The translations under genes were made by a program, and so were the position numbers. A stretch of DNA of 64,000 nucleotides from JBKPNZ01 sp046732895 (GTDB lineage: Bacteria > Actinomycetota > Thermoleophilia > Solirubrobacterales > 70-9). This document shows positions 33,753-41,520 of this stretch, piece by piece (the stretch's first letter is position 1; each line of letters starts with the position of its first letter). The notes under the pieces are model-generated. The model made no database searches, was not told the origin of the DNA, and saw only the letters and a program-made list of their open reading frames with translations. The DNA lies in assembly GCA_046732895.1 (NCBI GenBank), contig JBKPNZ010000008.1, positions 1 through 64,000 on the forward strand. The letters run 5' to 3'.

Positions 33753-34732
33753 ACGGGTCGGGCGAGGCTCAGCGCGAACAGGCCCTCCGGATCCGTCCAC
33801 CACGCCGCGAGGGTGAGGCCGGCCTCGTGGTAGATGCCCTCCAGGCCCTCGCGGGCGAACTTCGTCGAGATCTCGGTGCGCATCTCCTCGCCGCGGTCGA
33901 AGGGCACGAGCATCTCGAGCGCCTCGACGTTCACGACCTGGCGGGCGAGCGAGCGCAGGCGGATGTCGATCCAGAGGTTCTCGGCGTCCCAGAAGGCGGT
34001 GTGCTCGAAGGCATCCAGGTCGAAGTCGCAGCTGAGCTCGCGGTTGAGGACAGCGAGAACGTTCTTGTTGAACTCGGCGGTGACTCCGGCCGAGTCGTTG
34101 TATGCCGCCTCGAGCGTCTCGCGGTCCTTGACGAGATCGGTCCCCAGGAGGAAGTGGTCGTCGGGGCCGAGCAGGTTGCACACGCGGCGCAGGAAGCTCG
34201 CGCGCTGGGCCGGCGCGAAGTTGCCGATCGTCCCGCCGAGGAGGGCGATCACACGCGGGCCCTCGAGCGGGATGCGCTCGAGGTCGAGCTCGAAGTCGCA
34301 GACGAGGCCATGTACGTCGATGCCGTACTCGGCGGCGATCGCCTCGGCCGTCGAGCGGGTGATCTCCTCGGAGATGTCGACCGGCGCGTACGCCTCCAGG
34401 GAGCCGGCGTCGCGCATCGCGTCGAGAAGGACGCGGGTCTTCTGCGCGGAGCCCGAGCCGAGCTCGATCAGCGTCGCCGGCCCTCCCGCGGCCTCGACGA
34501 TCCCGGGCCCGTCCTGCTGGAGGATGGCCCGCTCGCATCGGGTCGGGTAGTACTCCGGCAGCTCCGTGATCCGCTCGAAGAGCTCGGAGCCGCGCTCGTC
34601 GTAGAAGTACCGCGGTGAGAGCTCCTTGAACGGCTTGGTCAGGCCGGCGCGCACGTCCGCCGCCATGCCGGACAGCGGCCCGCCCGGAGGCAGCCTGTTC
34701 TCGATTGTGACCTCCGCGGTGGCGCCGTTCAC
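33749..34732 (-). CDS. egtD: L-histidine N-alpha-methyltransferase, ergothioneine pathway
   Basis: 327 residues. It trimethylates histidine to hercynine with SAM. Marks are the N-terminal SPRYFYDERGSELFERITELPEYY, SAM motif ELGSGSAQKT, the GGTIGNF motif and WDAENLWIDIRLRS. The gene follows egtB on the same strand after 75 bases. The start is GTG 34732, with TATCCC five bases upstream on the minus strand, a possible leaderless start. Confidence 0.93.
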   Translation of the reverse strand: MNGATAEVTIENRLPPGGPLSGMAADVRAGLTKPFKELSPRYFYDERGSELFERITELPEYYPTRCERAILQQDGPGIVEAAGGPATLIELGSGSAQKTRVLLDAMRDAGSLEAYAPVDISEEITRSTAEAIAAEYGIDVHGLVCDFELDLERIPLEGPRVIALLGGTIGNFAPAQRASFLRRVCNLLGPDDHFLLGTDLVKDRETLEAAYNDSAGVTAEFNKNVLAVLNRELSCDFDLDAFEHTAFWDAENLWIDIRLRSLARQVVNVEALEMLVPFDRGEEMRTEISTKFAREGLEGIYHEAGLTLAAWWTDPEGLFALSLARPV

Positions 34733-34807
34733 GTTCTGGGATACCTGACCAGTCTCGACTCGGTTCGTTTCATCTTGCGTCGCCGCCCCGCATCCGGATC
34801 AACACGG

Positions 34808-35995
34808 CTAGGCGTCCTTCGCACAGCGAAAGCCGGAGAAGATCTGGCGCCGCTGCGGGTAGTCCCAATTCCGGAAGGTCGTGCGGATGACGTTGCGCCG
34901 CGTGGCCCAGGCGCCGCCGCGCAGGACCTTGTAGTCGGAGCCGAAGAAGACCTCGGAGTACTCCGGATAGGGGAACGCCTCGAACCCCGGGTAGCCGGTG
35001 AAGTCCGACGTGGTCCACTCCCAGACATCGCCGATCATCTGCACCGCGCCGCAGTCGGCCGCGCCGTCGCCGTACGCGCCCGCCGGCACGCAGCCGAAGC
35101 TCAGATGATCGAGGTTCGCGCGCGCGTGATCGGCTCCGCCCGCGGCGGCCTCCCATTCGAACTCGGTCGGCAGGCGCTTGCCCCCCCAGCTGGCGAAGGC
35201 ATCGGCCTGATTCCAGTCGACGTGGATCACGGGCAGCTCGGGGTCCACCGGCTCGGTGCGGCCCATCGCGGTGCGCACCCAGCCGCCCTCGCCGTCGCGC
35301 TCCCAGTACATCGGCGGCTCACCACCCATCTCCTCGAGAAACGATGCGAACGCCCCGTTCGTGACAGGCGTCCGATCGATCCAGAACGGATCGAGCTCGA
35401 CGGAGTGACGCGGGCGCTCGTTGTCGTAGGCGAACCCGGACGGCGGCGCTCCGATCTCAACCTCGCCCCCCTGCACCTTCACCATCTCAGGGCCCTCGGA
35501 GATCGGCTCGCGTGAGGGGGCGTCGTCGGTCTCGACCGGCTCGTAGGACTCGACCATCTGGAGGAGCTGGAGCATGGTCTCGTTGTGCTGGTGCTCGTGC
35601 GCGAGAAGCATCTCGTACACGAAGCCGTCGCGAAGGCGCGCGTCCTCGGGATCAGCGAGGTCGATCTCGTCGAGGACCTCGAGCGTGCGCTCGCGGACGT
35701 CCCGCATGTAGCTCCGGAGCTCGTCGCCGCGCAGGATCGGCAGCTCGTTGCGGGTTGCGCGGGGGTTCTCGATCGCGTCGTAGAAGCGGCCGAGATCGCC
35801 GTCCAACGGTTCGCGGCCGCCGGCGGTCTGGACGAGCCACAGCTCCTCGAAGTTCGCGATGTGGCCGAGGTCCCAGGCAAGGGGGCTGAGGAGCGGCGAG
35901 TAGACGCGGTTGAGCTGCTCGTCGGAGAGCGGCGCAACGAGCATCAGCGTGCGCCCGCGCGCTTCGCCGAGGCGCTCGGCGAGCTCGGATTTCAG
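34808..35995 (-). CDS. egtB: Hercynylcysteine sulfoxide synthase EgtB, non-ATG start
   Basis: About 395 residues. It joins hercynine to a cysteine donor with O2 and a non-haem iron. The DinB-like N-terminal domain carries the iron ligands in LGHIANFEEL and HEHQHNE (HxxxHxE). The C-terminal FGE-sulfatase/C-type lectin domain is clear (MIGDVWEWT, LRGGAW, GFRCAKD). The first ATG (35944) cuts off the conserved opening helix (LKSELAERLGEARGRTL), which continues in frame upstream. No ATG, GTG or TTG exists there; CTG 35995 or ATC 36019 (TAGCCT six bases before) are candidates. EgtA and EgtC are not in the window. Confidence 0.85.
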   Translation of the reverse strand: MKSELAERLGEARGRTLMLVAPLSDEQLNRVYSPLLSPLAWDLGHIANFEELWLVQTAGGREPLDGDLGRFYDAIENPRATRNELPILRGDELRSYMRDVRERTLEVLDEIDLADPEDARLRDGFVYEMLLAHEHQHNETMLQLLQMVESYEPVETDDAPSREPISEGPEMVKVQGGEVEIGAPPSGFAYDNERPRHSVELDPFWIDRTPVTNGAFASFLEEMGGEPPMYWERDGEGGWVRTAMGRTEPVDPELPVIHVDWNQADAFASWGGKRLPTEFEWEAAAGGADHARANLDHLSFGCVPAGAYGDGAADCGAVQMIGDVWEWTTSDFTGYPGFEAFPYPEYSEVFFGSDYKVLRGGAWATRRNVIRTTFRNWDYPQRRQIFSGFRCAKDA

Positions 35996-36041
35996 GGCGA
36001 CCTGGACGGGAGCCGCGATTCCAGGAGGCTACAGAGGTGAA

Positions 36042-36047
36042 TAGATT
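36042..36047 (+). promoter_or_regulatory. -10 hexamer of the SDR gene, leaderless spacing
   Basis: TAGATT ends six bases before the GTG at 36054. Confidence 0.5.
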
Positions 36048-36053
36048 GGCCCT

Positions 36054-36821
36054 GTGAGGATCGAGGGAGCGAGCGCGCTCGTCGCGGGCGGAGCGTCGGG
36101 GCTGGGGGCGGCGACCGTTCGCAGCCTGCACGCCGGTGGCGCCCGGGTCGTGATCGCGGACGTGAACGCCGAGAAGGGCGAGGCGCTCGCGGCAGAGCTG
36201 GGCGAGCGGGCTCAGTTCGCCGAGGCGAACGTGATGGAGCCGGACCAGGTCGAGGCGGCCGTCGACGCCGCAGCAGGCGGTGAGGGCGGCCTGCGGATCT
36301 CGGTCTGCTGCGCCGGCATCGGCTGGGCCCAGCGCACCGCGGGCAAGCATGGCCCGCACGACCTCGAGATCTTCCACAACGTGATCAAGGTGAACCTGAT
36401 CGGCACCTTCAACGTGCTCCGACTCGCCGCAGCCAAGATGGTCGACTCAGAGCCCGACGAAGGTGGCGAGCGCGGGGTGTGCGTGAACACAGCATCGATC
36501 GCCGCATTCGACGGCCAGATCGGCCAGGTCGCCTATTCGGCGTCCAAGGGCGGGATCGTGGGCATGACCCTTCCGGCCGCCCGCGACCTGGCAAGCCGCG
36601 GGGTCCGCGTCGTGACCATCGCGCCCGGGACCTTCGACACGCCGCTGCTGGCGGCGCTGCCGGAGGGCGCACGCGCGGAGCTCGGCAAGCAGATCCCCTT
36701 CCCGAGCCGCCTCGGCGATCCGAAGGAGTTCGCGGCGCTCGCCCTGCACATCGTCGAGAACCCCATGCTGAACGGCGAGACGATCCGCCTCGACGGCGCC
36801 CTGAGGATGCCGCCCAGATGA
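36054..36821 (+). CDS. Short-chain dehydrogenase, HSD10-like
   Basis: 255 residues. A classical SDR with NAD-binding AGGASGLGAATVRSL and the catalytic Ser-Tyr-Lys in NTASIAAFDGQIGQVAYSASKGG. The PGTFDTPLL and NGETIRLDGALRMPPR end match type II 3-hydroxyacyl-CoA dehydrogenases, so it likely acts in fatty or branched acyl-CoA oxidation. The stop overlaps the ATG of the FHA gene (ATGA). It diverges from egtB. Confidence 0.85.
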   Translation: MRIEGASALVAGGASGLGAATVRSLHAGGARVVIADVNAEKGEALAAELGERAQFAEANVMEPDQVEAAVDAAAGGEGGLRISVCCAGIGWAQRTAGKHGPHDLEIFHNVIKVNLIGTFNVLRLAAAKMVDSEPDEGGERGVCVNTASIAAFDGQIGQVAYSASKGGIVGMTLPAARDLASRGVRVVTIAPGTFDTPLLAALPEGARAELGKQIPFPSRLGDPKEFAALALHIVENPMLNGETIRLDGALRMPPR

Positions 36822-37501
36822 TCGATCCGCCCGCCGGCCCCAAGGCTCAGACGGCTCCCGAGCTCAAGGAGCAGATCGAAGCGGAGCGCGGCGGCCGCCC
36901 GTTTTTCGTCTATCGCGACGAGTCCGGCGAGCAGCAGCTCCTAGTCGTCCAGGAAGGGTCCGACGAGCTCTGGGTCGGTCGCGCCGAGCAGGCGGGGATC
37001 GACCTGAGCTGGGACCAGGAGGTCTCGACCCTGCATGCACAGATCGACGTCGTCGGCGACGTCTGCACGCTCGTGGACGACGGGCTCTCGCGGAACGGCT
37101 CATTCGTCAACGGCGAGCGCATCCGGGGGCGCCGGCGGCTCCGCGACGGCGACATGCTTCGGTTTGGCGCGACGGTCGTCCTCTACCGCGCCCCGGCTGA
37201 GGTGGGCGACGACTCAACCGTGGTCTCATCGGACGCGCTCGACGCCGCGGGCGTGTCCCCCGCCCAGCGGCGAGTACTGGTCGCGCTCTGCCGGCCATTC
37301 AAGGACAGCGCCGCCTTCGCCACGCCGGCAACGAACCAGGAGATCGGCGCCGAGCTCCACCTCAGCGTCGACGCGGTCAAGACCCACCTCCGGGCGCTCT
37401 TCCAGAAGTTCGGCGTCGAAGATCTGCCCCAGCAGCAGAAGCGCGTGGCCCTGGTACAGCGGGCGCTGCAGAGCGGCCTCATCACCGAGCGCGACCTGTA
37501 G
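36818..37501 (+). CDS. FHA-domain protein with C-terminal winged-helix/HTH
   Basis: 227 residues. The FHA phosphothreonine-binding fold covers about 48-125, with VGRAEQAGIDLSW, the ST-type recognition TLHAQI and RNGSFVNGERI. The end (QRRVLVALCRPF, NQEIGAELHLSVDAVKTHLRALFQKFGV) is a LuxR/winged-helix DNA-binding region. It could turn Ser/Thr kinase signals into transcription; the kinase at 43912-45948 is one possible partner, by inference. It is translationally coupled to the SDR gene. Confidence 0.8.
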   Translation: MIDPPAGPKAQTAPELKEQIEAERGGRPFFVYRDESGEQQLLVVQEGSDELWVGRAEQAGIDLSWDQEVSTLHAQIDVVGDVCTLVDDGLSRNGSFVNGERIRGRRRLRDGDMLRFGATVVLYRAPAEVGDDSTVVSSDALDAAGVSPAQRRVLVALCRPFKDSAAFATPATNQEIGAELHLSVDAVKTHLRALFQKFGVEDLPQQQKRVALVQRALQSGLITERDL

Positions 37502-37543
37502 CGCGGCCCGGGGGCCGACCCCGTGCCCTACGCTCGACGTGGG

Positions 37544-37708
37544 ATGAACCCACTCGTGATCTACATCGGCATGCTGGTGTTCGCTCTCGTCGCATACCTG
37601 ATCGCCCGTGCCTTCCACGAGCCGGTCACCCGCCAGTGTCACCGCTGCGGCGCCCGCGTGACGCTCGGCACGCGGCGGTGCAAGCGCTGCGGCTACGTCG
37701 CCGAGTAA
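37544..37708 (+). CDS. Small membrane protein with zinc ribbon
   Basis: 54 residues. One membrane helix at 5-24 is followed by a cytoplasmic zinc ribbon, CHRCGARV...CKRCG. No family name can be given. The ATG has a weak GTGGG upstream, and TACGCT sits nine bases before it. It converges on the pilin-like gene with a 13-base gap. Confidence 0.55.
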   Translation: MNPLVIYIGMLVFALVAYLIARAFHEPVTRQCHRCGARVTLGTRRCKRCGYVAE

Positions 37709-37721
37709 CCGCGCCCAGCGC

Positions 37722-38729
37722 TCAGTCCGTCCCCTCGTACTCCGGATCGCGGTAGACGTGCTTGCGCCACGGCGCCGGAATCGCAAAGTGCCAGTGGTGG
37801 GCGTCGCGGGCGATGGATTCGATCGGGATCAGACGGACCTCGGAGCCCGGGGTGAAGCGTTCACCGGCTCGCGCCTGCTCGCGCAGGCGGACTGCCAGGG
37901 CAGCGGCGCTGGCGCGGCCGCCGGCAACGATCGGCTGCTGCTCGGGGCGGGCCTCGTGCGCATGGCCGGCGTGACTGCCGCCGGAGACGTAGTAGCGACC
38001 GTCGTCGGCGCCCCACGCCGAGCGGGAGATGAGGCCGGCGTCGGGCAGCCAGCTCCCCGCGCCGCCGGTGTAGTTGTAGCCCTGGTGCGAACTCGCGCGA
38101 GCGAGGGTCTCGGCGCCGCCCAGCTTGAGCTGGAGCGATTCCCAGTCGTCGTGATGAAACCCCGGGTTGCCGGGGAGCCCGCGGAGGCTCTGGCTTCCGG
38201 GGTAGTAGGCCCAGTACTGGAGATAGAGGTGGCCGGCCCGTTCGCCTGAGCAGTCGTAACCCTGGCGCTCCGAGGTCGGCACGGCATCCGCGCGGCAGTC
38301 CACCGCGTGGACGAAGAGCGTCACCGGCTCCCCGGAGCTGGTGCGGTCGACCTCGCCGGCCTCGGGCCCGAGCGAGCACGGATCCTCGCGGCAGCGCCGG
38401 AAGTCGACCGGCACCGCGCGCATGCCGTTTTCGTACTCGATGCGAGGCGCATGAGCGCTCACCTCGGCGGCCACCTCCGCACCGTACTCAGTGACGAGCG
38501 GAGAGTCGCCTTCCGCACCCACGCACTGGCCGAAGTCGAGCCCGGCGAGGCAGACGAGCTTGCCGGCGAGTCCGTCGATCAGCGAGACGCCCGGCAGGCT
38601 CGCGCCGCTTGCGGCGAGAGCAAGGACGAGAACGGAGACCAGCAGGACCAGCCCGAGCCACTCGATCGTCGCCTGGCCGCCCTGCCAGCAGCGGTACGAG
38701 ACGCGGGCGTGGTCTCGGGTCGACCCCAC
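37722..38729 (-). CDS. Pilin-like N-terminus fused to Vps62-like domain
   Basis: 335 residues. Residues 15-45 (GGQATIEWLGLVLLVSVLVL) look like the type IVb Flp/TadE prepilin signal, with G before the hydrophobic helix and E5. From about 130 on, LYLQYWAYYPGSQS, HHDDWESLQLKL and PEQQPIVAGG resemble the Vps62-family fold. Several cysteine pairs in between (CREDPCSL, DCRADA, YDCSGE) suggest an extracellular location. It may be a surface protein processed by a prepilin peptidase. Confidence 0.6.
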   Translation of the reverse strand: MGSTRDHARVSYRCWQGGQATIEWLGLVLLVSVLVLALAASGASLPGVSLIDGLAGKLVCLAGLDFGQCVGAEGDSPLVTEYGAEVAAEVSAHAPRIEYENGMRAVPVDFRRCREDPCSLGPEAGEVDRTSSGEPVTLFVHAVDCRADAVPTSERQGYDCSGERAGHLYLQYWAYYPGSQSLRGLPGNPGFHHDDWESLQLKLGGAETLARASSHQGYNYTGGAGSWLPDAGLISRSAWGADDGRYYVSGGSHAGHAHEARPEQQPIVAGGRASAAALAVRLREQARAGERFTPGSEVRLIPIESIARDAHHWHFAIPAPWRKHVYRDPEYEGTD

Positions 38730-38800
38730 GGACCGACGCTAGTTGCGGCGTCCTGGTCCGTGGTGCGCTGAATGCGCCGACCCCGTGCCGAATTCGTCGC

Positions 38801-38806
38801 TACAGT
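38801..38806 (+). promoter_or_regulatory. -10 hexamer of the LapA gene, leaderless spacing
   Basis: TACAGT ends seven bases before the GTG at 38814 and decides that start. Confidence 0.45.
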
Positions 38807-38813
38807 CGCCAGC

Positions 38814-39056
38814 GTGGAGCGTCAGGCCGTGCCAGAGATGCCACACAAGGAGGGAGCCGGCTGGAAGCCGTGGGCCCTGGGGATCGCGGGGCTACTGCTG
38901 GCGATCCTCATCCTCCAGAACCTTCAGGACGTGCGGGTCGACTTCCTCTTCATCCACACGACGATCCCGCTCATCTTCGCCCTGCTGATCGCCGGTGCCC
39001 TCGGCGCCCTGATCGGCTGGGCCGCGCCTCACATCCGCCGCGGCCGCCGCGACTAA
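38814..39056 (+). CDS. LapA-domain membrane protein
   Basis: 80 residues. Two membrane segments with the LapA/DUF1049 pattern: GIAGLLLAILILQNLQDVRVDFLF then TTIPLIFALLIAGALGALIGW. In proteobacteria LapA controls LPS synthesis, but actinobacteria lack LPS, so the role here is unknown. GTG 38814 was chosen over ATG 38772 and ATG 38838 because of the hexamer upstream. A basic tail (RRGRRD) should be cytoplasmic. Confidence 0.75.
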   Translation: MERQAVPEMPHKEGAGWKPWALGIAGLLLAILILQNLQDVRVDFLFIHTTIPLIFALLIAGALGALIGWAAPHIRRGRRD

Positions 39057-39061
39057 GACCC

Positions 39062-39168
39062 CTACGGGATGTGCTTCTTGGTCTCGCAGCCCGGGGCGTG
39101 CTTGTCGTCGTGGTCGGGACCGCCGTCGCAGGTGTCCTTCGAGCCGTCGCCGCCGTCGAGTCGTCATC
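39062..39168 (-). pseudogene. Frameshifted small acidic cysteine-pair ORF
   Basis: On the minus strand the frame LDGGDGSKDTCDGGPDHDDKHAPGC... ends in a TAG at 39062. It has no start of its own, but ATG 39168 with GGGAGGGG upstream is one base out of frame. A single-base insertion or a sequencing error could explain it. The peptide (about 35 residues) is acidic with two cysteines and is not recognised. Confidence 0.3.
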
Positions 39169-39198
39169 CGTGACCCCTCCCTCATTCAGAGTAGAATA

Positions 39199-39213
39199 GA
39201 CAGGATTCCTGTC
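39199..39213. promoter_or_regulatory. MarR operator overlapping the marR promoter
   Basis: GACAGGATTCCTGTC is a perfect palindrome (7-bp arms). It ends two bases before the ATG at 39216, just downstream of TAGAAT (39192-39197). Binding would block transcription, so autorepression is expected. Confidence 0.65.
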
Positions 39214-39215
39214 CA

Positions 39216-39668
39216 ATGTCGTCGCGCTTTCCTGACATCTCCGCTCGCGGGCGTCCCGAGAACCTCGGGGTGCTTCTCCGTGAGCCGTTTCGGGTGGGCA
39301 CCGAGCGCCTCCACCAGCGCTTCGCCGAGCGCGGCCACCCGGACATCCGCACACCGCACGGCAACGTCTTCCCGTATCTGGATGACGAAGGCACGCGGGT
39401 CAGCGTCCTCGCTGAGCGGGCCCAGATCACGAAGCAGTCGATGGCAGAGCTGGTCGCCCACCTCGAGCGCCACGGCTATGTCGAGCGCATTCCGGATCCG
39501 AGCGACCGCCGGGCGAAGCTCGTACGCACCACCGCGCGCGGCAACGAGCTCTACGCGATCGCTCGCGAATTCGTCGCCGAGCTCGAGGCGGAGTGGACCC
39601 GGCGCCTCGGCAAGCAGAAGATGCGCCAGCTCCGCGAGCTCCTCGAGGAGCTCAACGCCGAGCTGTAG
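39216..39668 (+). CDS. MarR-family transcriptional regulator
   Basis: 150 residues. The winged helix is visible as RVSVLAERAQITKQSMAELVAHLERHGYVERIPDPSDRRAKLV, followed by a long dimerisation helix. The ligand is unknown. It has its own palindrome at 39199-39213. The gene ends three bases from the convergent pntB, whose expression it does not obviously control. Confidence 0.88.
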   Translation: MSSRFPDISARGRPENLGVLLREPFRVGTERLHQRFAERGHPDIRTPHGNVFPYLDDEGTRVSVLAERAQITKQSMAELVAHLERHGYVERIPDPSDRRAKLVRTTARGNELYAIAREFVAELEAEWTRRLGKQKMRQLRELLEELNAEL

Positions 39669-39671
39669 GTG

Positions 39672-41108
39672 CTAGAGCTCCTGAACCTCGGCCGCGATGT
39701 CTCCGGCCGCCTTCTTGGCATCGTCGAAGAGCATCGAGGTGTTGTCGGCGTAGAACAGGTCGTTGTCGATGCCGGCGAAGCCCGGGCTCAGCGAGCGCTT
39801 GATCACGATCACCTGGTGGGCCTCGTTCACCTCGATGATCGGCATCCCGGCGATCGGTGAGCCGGGATCGTTCTTCGCGGCGGGGTTCGTGACGTCGTTG
39901 GCGCCGATCACGACAGCGACGTCCGTACGCGGCATCTCGGGATTGATGTCGTCCATCTCGCGCAGCTTCTCGTATGGCACGTCGGCCTCCGCGAGCAGCA
40001 CGTTCATGTGACCGGGCATGCGCCCTGCCACAGGGTGGATGGCGTAGTTCACGCTGACGCCACGCTTCTCGAGCTCGTCGGCCATCTCCTTGACCGCGTG
40101 CTGAGCCTGGGCGACCGCCATGCCATACCCGGGCACGATCACGACGGAGTCCGCGTAGGCGAGCGCGATCGCCGCATCCTGGGCCCCGATCGAGCGGTGC
40201 GGCCGCTCCTCCCCGGTGCCCGCTCCGCCCTCCGGCTGGGCCCCGAACCCGGCGAAGAGTACGTTCGCGACCGAGCGGTTCATCGCCGTCGCCATCTCCA
40301 GCGTGAGGATCGTTCCCGAGGATCCGACCAGCGTCCCCGCCACGATCAGCGCGACGTTGTCGAGCGCGATGCCCGCCGCGGCCGCGGAGAGGCCGGTGAA
40401 GGCGTTCAAGAGCGAGATCACGACCGGCATGTCCGCGCCACCGATCGGGAGGACGAAGAGGTTGCCCAGCAGCGCCGCCGCGATCAGCACGGCGATGAAG
40501 AGCCCCTGCGAGGGATCGTCGTTCGACGCGGCGAGAGCGATGCAGGCGGCGACGATGCCGATCAGGAGCAGCGCATTCAGCACCTGCTGACCCGGGACCT
40601 TGATCGGCTGCCCGGAGATCAGTCCCTGGAGCTTGCCGAAGGCGATGTTCGAGCCCCAGAACGAGATCGACCCGATCACCATCGAGAAGAGCGTGGGGAT
40701 GAACGTGTCGAGGGGGATCTCGCTGATCACTCCCGAGTCGATCTCGCTCAAGCCGTGGCGAAACTCCGACCAGGCGATCAGGGCGACGGCGCCGCCGCCC
40801 ACGCCGTTGTAGAGCGCGACCATCTGCGGCATCGCGGTCATCTGCACACGCAGCGACGCAACGACGCCGACCGCGGCCCCGATCGCGAGTCCGCCGACGA
40901 TGAGGCCCCAGTTGCCGATCCCGTCGAGGAGCAGGGTCGTGGTCACAGCGATCGCCATGCCGCCGGCGGCGATCAGGTTGCCCTGCTTGGCGGTGGTCGG
41001 GTGGGTGCCGCGGCGCACACCGAAGATGAAGAGCGAGAACGAGACGATGTAGAGGGCGGTGGCGAGATCGCCACCCGGCTCGATCACAGCGGGTAACACG
41101 AAGTTCAT
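39672..41108 (-). CDS. pntB: NAD(P) transhydrogenase beta subunit
   Basis: 478 residues from ATG 41108. About eight membrane helices are followed by the NADP-binding domain III at the C-terminus: IVPGYGMAVAQAQHAV, ADVPYEKL, VVIGANDVTNPAAK and the GxNDxxF-type end. The proton-translocating transhydrogenase makes NADPH from NADH using the proton gradient. Its ATG overlaps the pntA2 stop by four bases. It is the last gene of the pntA1-pntA2-pntB set. Confidence 0.93.
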   Translation of the reverse strand: MNFVLPAVIEPGGDLATALYIVSFSLFIFGVRRGTHPTTAKQGNLIAAGGMAIAVTTTLLLDGIGNWGLIVGGLAIGAAVGVVASLRVQMTAMPQMVALYNGVGGGAVALIAWSEFRHGLSEIDSGVISEIPLDTFIPTLFSMVIGSISFWGSNIAFGKLQGLISGQPIKVPGQQVLNALLLIGIVAACIALAASNDDPSQGLFIAVLIAAALLGNLFVLPIGGADMPVVISLLNAFTGLSAAAAGIALDNVALIVAGTLVGSSGTILTLEMATAMNRSVANVLFAGFGAQPEGGAGTGEERPHRSIGAQDAAIALAYADSVVIVPGYGMAVAQAQHAVKEMADELEKRGVSVNYAIHPVAGRMPGHMNVLLAEADVPYEKLREMDDINPEMPRTDVAVVIGANDVTNPAAKNDPGSPIAGMPIIEVNEAHQVIVIKRSLSPGFAGIDNDLFYADNTSMLFDDAKKAAGDIAAEVQEL

Positions 41109-41467
41109 CCCTCGGGTGACTCCGACGCGCCCGGACGCGAAGCGGAGGACGTGTCGGGCTTTGATTCGGAGGTGGCGTCCGGCTTTGATTTGGGCTTTCG
41201 CGCGAACATGCCCAGCATCCGGTCGGTGACCATGAAGCCACCGACGATGTTGATCGTGCCGAAGGCGATCGCGATCGTGCCGATGACCTCCTCGAGCGCG
41301 TCGTCGGCGAGGCCGACGACGATCAGGCCGCCGAGAAGCACGATGCCGTGGATCGCGTTGGTCTGAGACATCAGCGGCGTGTGCAGGGTCGTCGGCACCT
41401 TCGAGATCACCTCGAAGCCGACGAATGCCGCCAGGACGAAGATCGTGATCTCGGTGATGAGGTCCAT
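41105..41467 (-). CDS. pntA2: NAD(P) transhydrogenase alpha subunit, membrane part
   Basis: 120 residues, the membrane domain II half of PntA as a separate polypeptide: ITIFVLAAFVGFEVISKVP, TPLMSQTNAIHGIVLLGG and GTINIVGGFMVTDRML. The tail after residue 90 is a charged Lys/Ser/Pro linker not seen in most homologues. Three-gene transhydrogenases of this form occur in many bacteria (Rhodospirillum-type). Confidence 0.92.
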   Translation of the reverse strand: MDLITEITIFVLAAFVGFEVISKVPTTLHTPLMSQTNAIHGIVLLGGLIVVGLADDALEEVIGTIAIAFGTINIVGGFMVTDRMLGMFARKPKSKPDATSESKPDTSSASRPGASESPEG

Positions 41468-41520
41468 GGGTCAGTCCGGTGAGCCACCGCTGGATGGCGA
41501 AAGCAGCATGTGCCGTTCCC

